DNA of 64,000 nt from Lepeophtheirus salmonis. Lineage: Eukaryota; Arthropoda; Copepoda; Siphonostomatoida; Caligidae. The translations under genes were made by a program, and so were the position numbers. Under the pieces are notes generated by a model. The model made no database searches and was not told the origin of the DNA. It was given only the letters and a program-made list of their open reading frames with translations. This document shows, in pieces, positions 59,652-64,000 of the stretch (the stretch's first letter is position 1; each line of letters begins with the position of its first letter). Where the stretch lies: the NCBI RefSeq assembly GCF_016086655.4, contig NC_052139.2, positions 3,782,001 through 3,846,000 on the forward strand, in the 5' to 3' direction.

Positions 59652-61042
59652 ATGTCTACATCCCCACTGAAAAGGAAGTGCTGTAGCTACCCAGATATCT
59701 TCTGCTATATCTTTGTATGCTTACCTTTATCACCTCAAGGACGTAACATAACTCCCTTCATTAAGAGTGAGTACCTTGATTATTTTAAAGTACCACTTGG
59801 AGACCAGGACCAAAAATGGGTACCTCACATAGAATTCACGACTTGTCTCGAAACTCTGAGATCATAGTCTCAAGGAAAAAGTACTTAACTCAAATTAGGT
59901 GTCCCGATGATTTGGAGAGAACCAAGAAACCACCTAGATGATTGCTACTTCTTCCTTGTAAATGTTCAAGGATTCAATAAAAAGAACAAGCAATACACGA
60001 CACCCCGTAGCATCTCCTCTGCAATACGGATAATTCCTCCATGGGACGAAATATATATACCTGCTTTTACCAAGTTAGCAGATCATGATGAGGAAGAACA
60101 TACTTTCGTCGATGACGATGATGACGAAGAAGATGTGATACAAATTACACATATTGTGTTCATTGTTTGGTCAACCTTCTCTGTACAGTGAACCTGAATT
60201 GAATGATCTGATTCGAGATTTGAATTCACTTAAACAATCTGGTGAGTTGTTGGCTTCCAGACTGCAAGAACGAAACATACTTACTCAGGGTACAAGTGTC
60301 ACATTTTATTGTAATAGAGATTCAGAACTGAGGAAGTTATTTGAGTCCGACAATCACTTTGTATACTGCAGTGACATTGAAGGGCTTCTTATGGCTATGG
60401 GATTACCTTCATATAATTCAAGTGAGGCGAGACTCTTCATTGATTGCTCAAAAAGAAGTTTAAAGTGTGTTTTACTTCACAATGGTAACATATATGGATG
60501 TGTCCCTATTGGACACTCAGTCACTATGAAGGAGGAATATGGGCACATCAAAACCAGTGGTTAATCTGTGTGGATTTGCAAATGGTGAACTTCCTTTTTG
60601 GTCGATAAGGAGGTTACACAAAATTCCACTGTTTCCTTTGCTACTAGGACAGTAGAGTTGAAAAGGATCACTGTGTTAGAATGGAATGACCATCAAGGTA
60701 AATCAAATTCGGTATTATTAAGCAGTCAAAGCTCTTGATCACAATGGTGATTCTTTTCAATACATATGTTCAACCTTTCCAAGTCTTATAAATGAGAAGA
60801 AAAATGCAGGGATATTCGACGGACCCCAGATCAGAATATTACTGAGGGACACATATTTCATTCAGAGGATGACTGCTGTCAAATCTCGAGCGTGGACTGT
60901 ATTTACTATTGTGGTTCAGGGGTTTCTTGGGAACACTAAAAACGACAACTACCAAGAGATGGGGGATGAACTTATCATTAGTCTACGAGAGCTTGGGTGG
61001 AAAATGAGCATCTGGTGCTATCAAAGATTTCGAATACAATAG
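59652..61042 (+). pseudogene. Decayed member of an expanded arthropod zinc-binding, transposon-like family
   Basis: The start MSTSPLKRKCCSYPDIFCYI leads to FKVPLGDQDQKWVPHI, GVPMIWREPRNHLDDCYF and an acidic DDDDDEED stretch. After a frame change near 60165, SEPELNDLIRDLNSLKQSGE, LASRLQERNI and LFIDCSKRSLKCVLLHNGN follow. Another shift near 60550 gives QWLICVDLQMVNFLFG and YTKFHCFLC. A third near 60730 gives ALDHNGDSFQYI, GIFDGPQIRILLRD and FLGNTKNDNYQEM. The block order matches a protein family I recall as highly multiplied in arthropods. Members usually have CxxC pairs at the N-terminus; here the second Cys of two pairs is Phe (CYIF, CYFF). About 30 residues before ALDHNG and everything after KMSI are lost. 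Family function is unknown to me. Confidence 0.7.
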
Positions 61043-62111
61043 TTTAATTGATGAAAAAATGTTTTATGAGATATCTATTAGGAAATATTCCTTTACTTTT
61101 TTTTTTACACAAAACAAAGTAGTTTTATCTAATTTCCTTGATAAAAATATATTACATTTATTCAGAAAAAAGGCCATAATAATAGCGATAATTTTTTTCA
61201 AGCTTAATGATCGTTTATATTTTCTAACTCAAACTAAGCTGATATTTCGGCAGACCGTGTTCTTAATCTGAAGAATGATTTTTTTTTTTTTTTTTTAATC
61301 TTGAAGTAATTTTTTCATTCTTAATATATAGACCGATTTGTTTGGTATTAATCTTTAGACTCACTTTCTTCGGTCCTAATGTTTAGACCAATTTTTCTCC
61401 TGTCTTGATTAAATAGTTGTATAATTTTGAACTACACTTGACATTATCAACAATTAAAATATAGAATTGGTCTAGCTCGAATAATAAATGAAACATATCC
61501 AAACTGAATTTTTCTTTAAGACTGTTCAATCCAAATTTCCTTCAAGGACCAAATTAGTTCGGTCAACTAAAAATCATAGCGAATTTTTATACCAAAGCCT
61601 AACACCATACAATACATACATAGGGGTATTTGTGACGTGATTCTTGAGCTTGTTTTTGATATCGAAAACAATTTTTGAAAGAAAAAAGTAATTAACATTT
61701 CCCTTTCTAAACAAAGAAATCCACATATTCTTGACATAATTTCGATTTCTCCAAGTCTAAGTTTTGGTTAAAGTGATCTTGACCATATGTTCGAGCAGAA
61801 AGGATTTTTGTTTTTTTGAATGTTTTCTTTAGAATCACATCCTTAAAATATTTCATTATAAAAATAAATATATAATATCACCTGATACATTCAGACCTAT
61901 AACTTAGTTTTAAATATGTGATGTGTCAACATAATAGCTGACTCCGATAAAAAAAGAAGGGAGTTAAATTAGTATTTTTTAAATTCATTTAATTGGTCAG
62001 ATGGAGTTGCACTGATTAAGCATAACTAAACATTATAATATTTTATTTACTCCATCTAACCTAGGAATCTTGTATAAAATCCATATACATGATGTAAATA
62101 TTTTTCTTTAG
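61043..62111. other. AT-rich non-coding DNA
   Basis: No gene is recognised. A diverged GGACCG/CGGTCC-type repeat lies at about 61320-61560 and the inverted partner of 5130-5200 at 61985-62040. Confidence 0.5.
61985..62040 (-). repeat. Dispersed repeat, inverted partner of 5130-5200
   Basis: TGGTCAGATGGAGTTGCACT then GATTAAGCATAACTAAACAT is the reverse complement of 5139-5182 with few changes. Confidence 0.65.
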
Positions 62112-62199
62112 GAATGATACGGGTGCGTACCTACGCAGATTGAGCTCAACAGTTATAATTTCTCTCCAGTGTGTTATCCATTGAGCTACATCGATTCCA
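62112..62199 (-). repeat. tRNA-derived SINE-like head or tRNA pseudogene
   Basis: On the minus strand GGAATCGATGTAGCTCAATG begins with an acceptor-like GGAAT that can pair with ATTCC at the far end. TAGCTCAATGG (62188-62178) is an A box; the B-box position reads GGTACGCACCC and is degenerate. It aligns over its length with 12285-12368. Confidence 0.55.
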
Positions 62200-62244
62200 T
62201 TATGATTTTTCTTTTTGTAGCTATTTAACATTATAACAAAGGAT

Positions 62245-63120
62245 CAGTACTAGGAAGGATAACTTCTCTGGGGAAAATTGCCCGTGGAAGATTGCCATGG
62301 AGGAAAATTGCCTGTATTTTGTTCCAACTTCATGATGAATAATAACGCATTATAAATTAGCCTAATATTACTTATGACAAATATTTAAACATATTTGTTT
62401 GTTAAATCCCACCAAGGGAGCACCTTCAAGTGTGAATAATGTTATTGCAATACAATTTCCTTGATATTTTAAAATATGGTGGATATCTTCTACCCTCGGA
62501 TTGGCGGGCGGGGGTTGGGGTTAGTGTGGGATTGCTAAAAACCACACTACCCTCGTGTTTGTAATTAAACTATTACTTTTTGGTATTAGTGGGATTCCTT
62601 GGATATATGTGATGCTTCGGCGGTATTTTTAAAAGATGAAGGGGTACTCTCAAGTAACCCACTCAACACAAGGGCTTGGAATTATTTCTTGATACTATAG
62701 GGGTTCCTTGGATGTCCGTGATGCTTCAGAGTGGTTTTAAAGGATCTAGTGGTACCCTCAAGTACCCTACACAATCCGAGGGATTGGAACTAGTGTGTGG
62801 TTTTAAAAGGGGTCCTTGGATGAGTTGCCAGTGGTTTTTAACAACCCACACTTCCCCAGGAAACTTGTCAATCCGAGGGTGGAGACAATTCAATAGTTCT
62901 AAGCTATTTATTCCACCCTCTTCCTCCTCCTATATTGCAATAATATTAATCATACTTGAAGGTACTCTCTTGGGGATGGAACAACCAAATACGTTTAGAT
63001 ATTTGTCATAAATAGTATTAGGGGAATTTAAAATGTGTTATTATTCATCATGAAGTTTGAAAAAAAGACGGGCAATTTTCCTCTAAGGTAATTTTCTCCG
63101 GGACATTTTTCCTTGCACTG
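62245..63120. mobile_element. Large fold-back element, arms about 290-300 bp
   Basis: The left arm (about 62245-62550) and the inverted right arm (about 62833-63120) begin CAGTACTAGGAAGG / CAGTGCAAGGAA. They share GAGGAAAATTGCC, CTTCATGATGAATAATAAC, TATGACAAATAT, ACCTTCAAGT and ACCCTCGGATTG in matching order. The loop holds tandem units of about 110 bp. A plus-strand frame at 62676-63011 crosses loop and arm and is not considered a gene. No target duplication is evident, so the superfamily is open. Confidence 0.8.
62590..62900 (+). repeat. Imperfect tandem units of about 110 bp inside the fold-back loop
   Basis: GGGATTCCTTGGATATATGT, GGGGTTCCTTGGATGTCCGT and GGGGTCCTTGGATGAGTTGC start successive units near 62590, 62699 and 62813. 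The first two also share GTGATGCTTC, a GGTAC(C/T)CTCAAGTA-type word and a CCTACACAA/CCACTCAACA region. The third unit merges into the right arm. Confidence 0.6.
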
Positions 63121-64000
63121 AAAGCAACATACAATATTTTTATAGGTCATTACGTACCCGCATATTATGTGTCTATTATATGAAGGGCTTTTAGCTTTTT
63201 CATGATGCTCCTTATTTAAAATATAATACCATAAAAGTCCCTTTTTTTAATCAAAGCTAATCTATTTCTATGTATGACATTGTATATTGAATTTTGATTA
63301 CAGCTAACAAAGTAGTAAAAAACCCCAACTTCTGTTCAACAAATCAAAAAATATATTTTTATTATTTAAAGAACATAACTTATTCGTTTGCTTTAGGTAA
63401 CTGATTGATTTTCACGGAAACAATTCCAGCCTGCTTTTATGTTCACAAGTCAAATAAATTATTTGAACCCTCCTAAAAAGCCATATAAAATTGGATATTA
63501 TTCCTATATTTTTTAAGAACTCAACTACTCTGTATTTAATATCATATAAATTATTTTTTTCTACGAAAAATTAATATTATCGATAAATCTTTTTTTTTTT
63601 AAATATGTATATATATACATATATATATTTATAATATATATATATATATATACATATTATAAATAATGAACCCCATTTATCAACGATAAATTAGTAAAAA
63701 TTACCTATAAATTAATGAATTATGTTAAATTGCGAAGCAAGTTTATATTTTTTATAAGTTAAAAGATTTTCTACAATTTAGACTCAATAATAGCATTATG
63801 TAATAGTTCGACAGGATTTTTATTCTATCAATTTCATTCAACATTTGAGATATTTGGAAATGATAATAAAAATAGGATGTTTGATATTTAATGTGAATAT
63901 TACACAATTCATAATTTTGAGAGCTCTGTTTAGGTTAGATAGGTGCTCTTCATTTCCTTTTTAACAAGGTCATTAAATAACAAAGTTTGCTATCTAACGA
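63121..64000. other. AT-rich non-coding DNA with TA microsatellite
   Basis: No gene is recognised. 63601-63655 is a (TA)n-rich stretch. Confidence 0.55.

Noticed and set aside
62676..63011. 111-codon plus-strand frame
   Set aside because: It spans the loop and right arm of the fold-back element and simply reads tandem units; no protein family resemblance.
1..64000. CRISPR arrays, bacterial operons or ribosome-binding sites
   Set aside because: No regularly spaced short repeats were seen, and the splice signals and transposon types show eukaryotic DNA.

Overview
The window looks like nuclear DNA of an arthropod with a large, AT-rich, repeat-laden genome. My best guess is a caligid copepod (sea louse such as Lepeophtheirus salmonis). 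The reasons are very low gene density, many decayed mariner copies of the 'WPP-SPDLNPLDY' (DD37D-like) type, intron-containing host genes, and remnants of two transposon-like protein families that I recall as heavily expanded in arthropods. The species call is inference; no search was run.

Host genes. Only two stretches look like genuine host coding sequence, both on the minus strand. (1) 40617-41581 is the last, nearly complete exon of a class A biogenic-amine-type GPCR, with all seven helices and an intact ligand-binding aspartate. (2) 10511-10754 is a candidate first coding exon of a transcriptional regulator. It has an eh1-like FSIDSLL motif, His/Asn runs and a splice donor. A GAGA tract, an Inr (TCAGTT) and a perfectly spaced DPE (GGATAT at +28 to +33) lie just upstream. 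Its downstream exons are not in this window.

Mobile DNA. Mariner-type remnants occur at 5628-5855, 9502-10263, 20041-20464, 25322-26239, 26862-27638, 45666-46265, 51398-52114 and 53547-54812. Three of these (9502, 20041, 25322) keep both ends and a TA duplication but have lost the catalytic centre by internal deletion. The copies at 25322 and 53547 are one family, and comparing them places the deletion between two CTCC motifs. A degraded APE-type LINE (endonuclease, RT, zinc-knuckle tail, 3' hairpin and poly-A) occupies about 42291-45593. Fold-back or terminal-inverted-repeat elements without coding capacity lie at 2182-2433, 7853-8175, 16321-17160, 21549-21719 and 62245-63120. A dispersed repeat family (called R1 here) recurs at 2925, 3530, 9295, 14590, 21440 and 50060. 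Two tRNA-derived SINE-like heads lie at 12285 and 62112.

Decayed expanded families. 59652-61042 (+) is a broken copy of a zinc-binding arthropod family, and 30442-31450 (-) is a broken copy of a second family with HW(D/N)GK and TEEL landmarks. Everything else is AT-rich intergenic or intronic DNA with homopolymers and microsatellites, in which I see no gene. Apart from the GPCR exon and the candidate first exon, no coding region here looks functional. The window mainly records the invasion, internal deletion and palindrome formation of DNA transposons.
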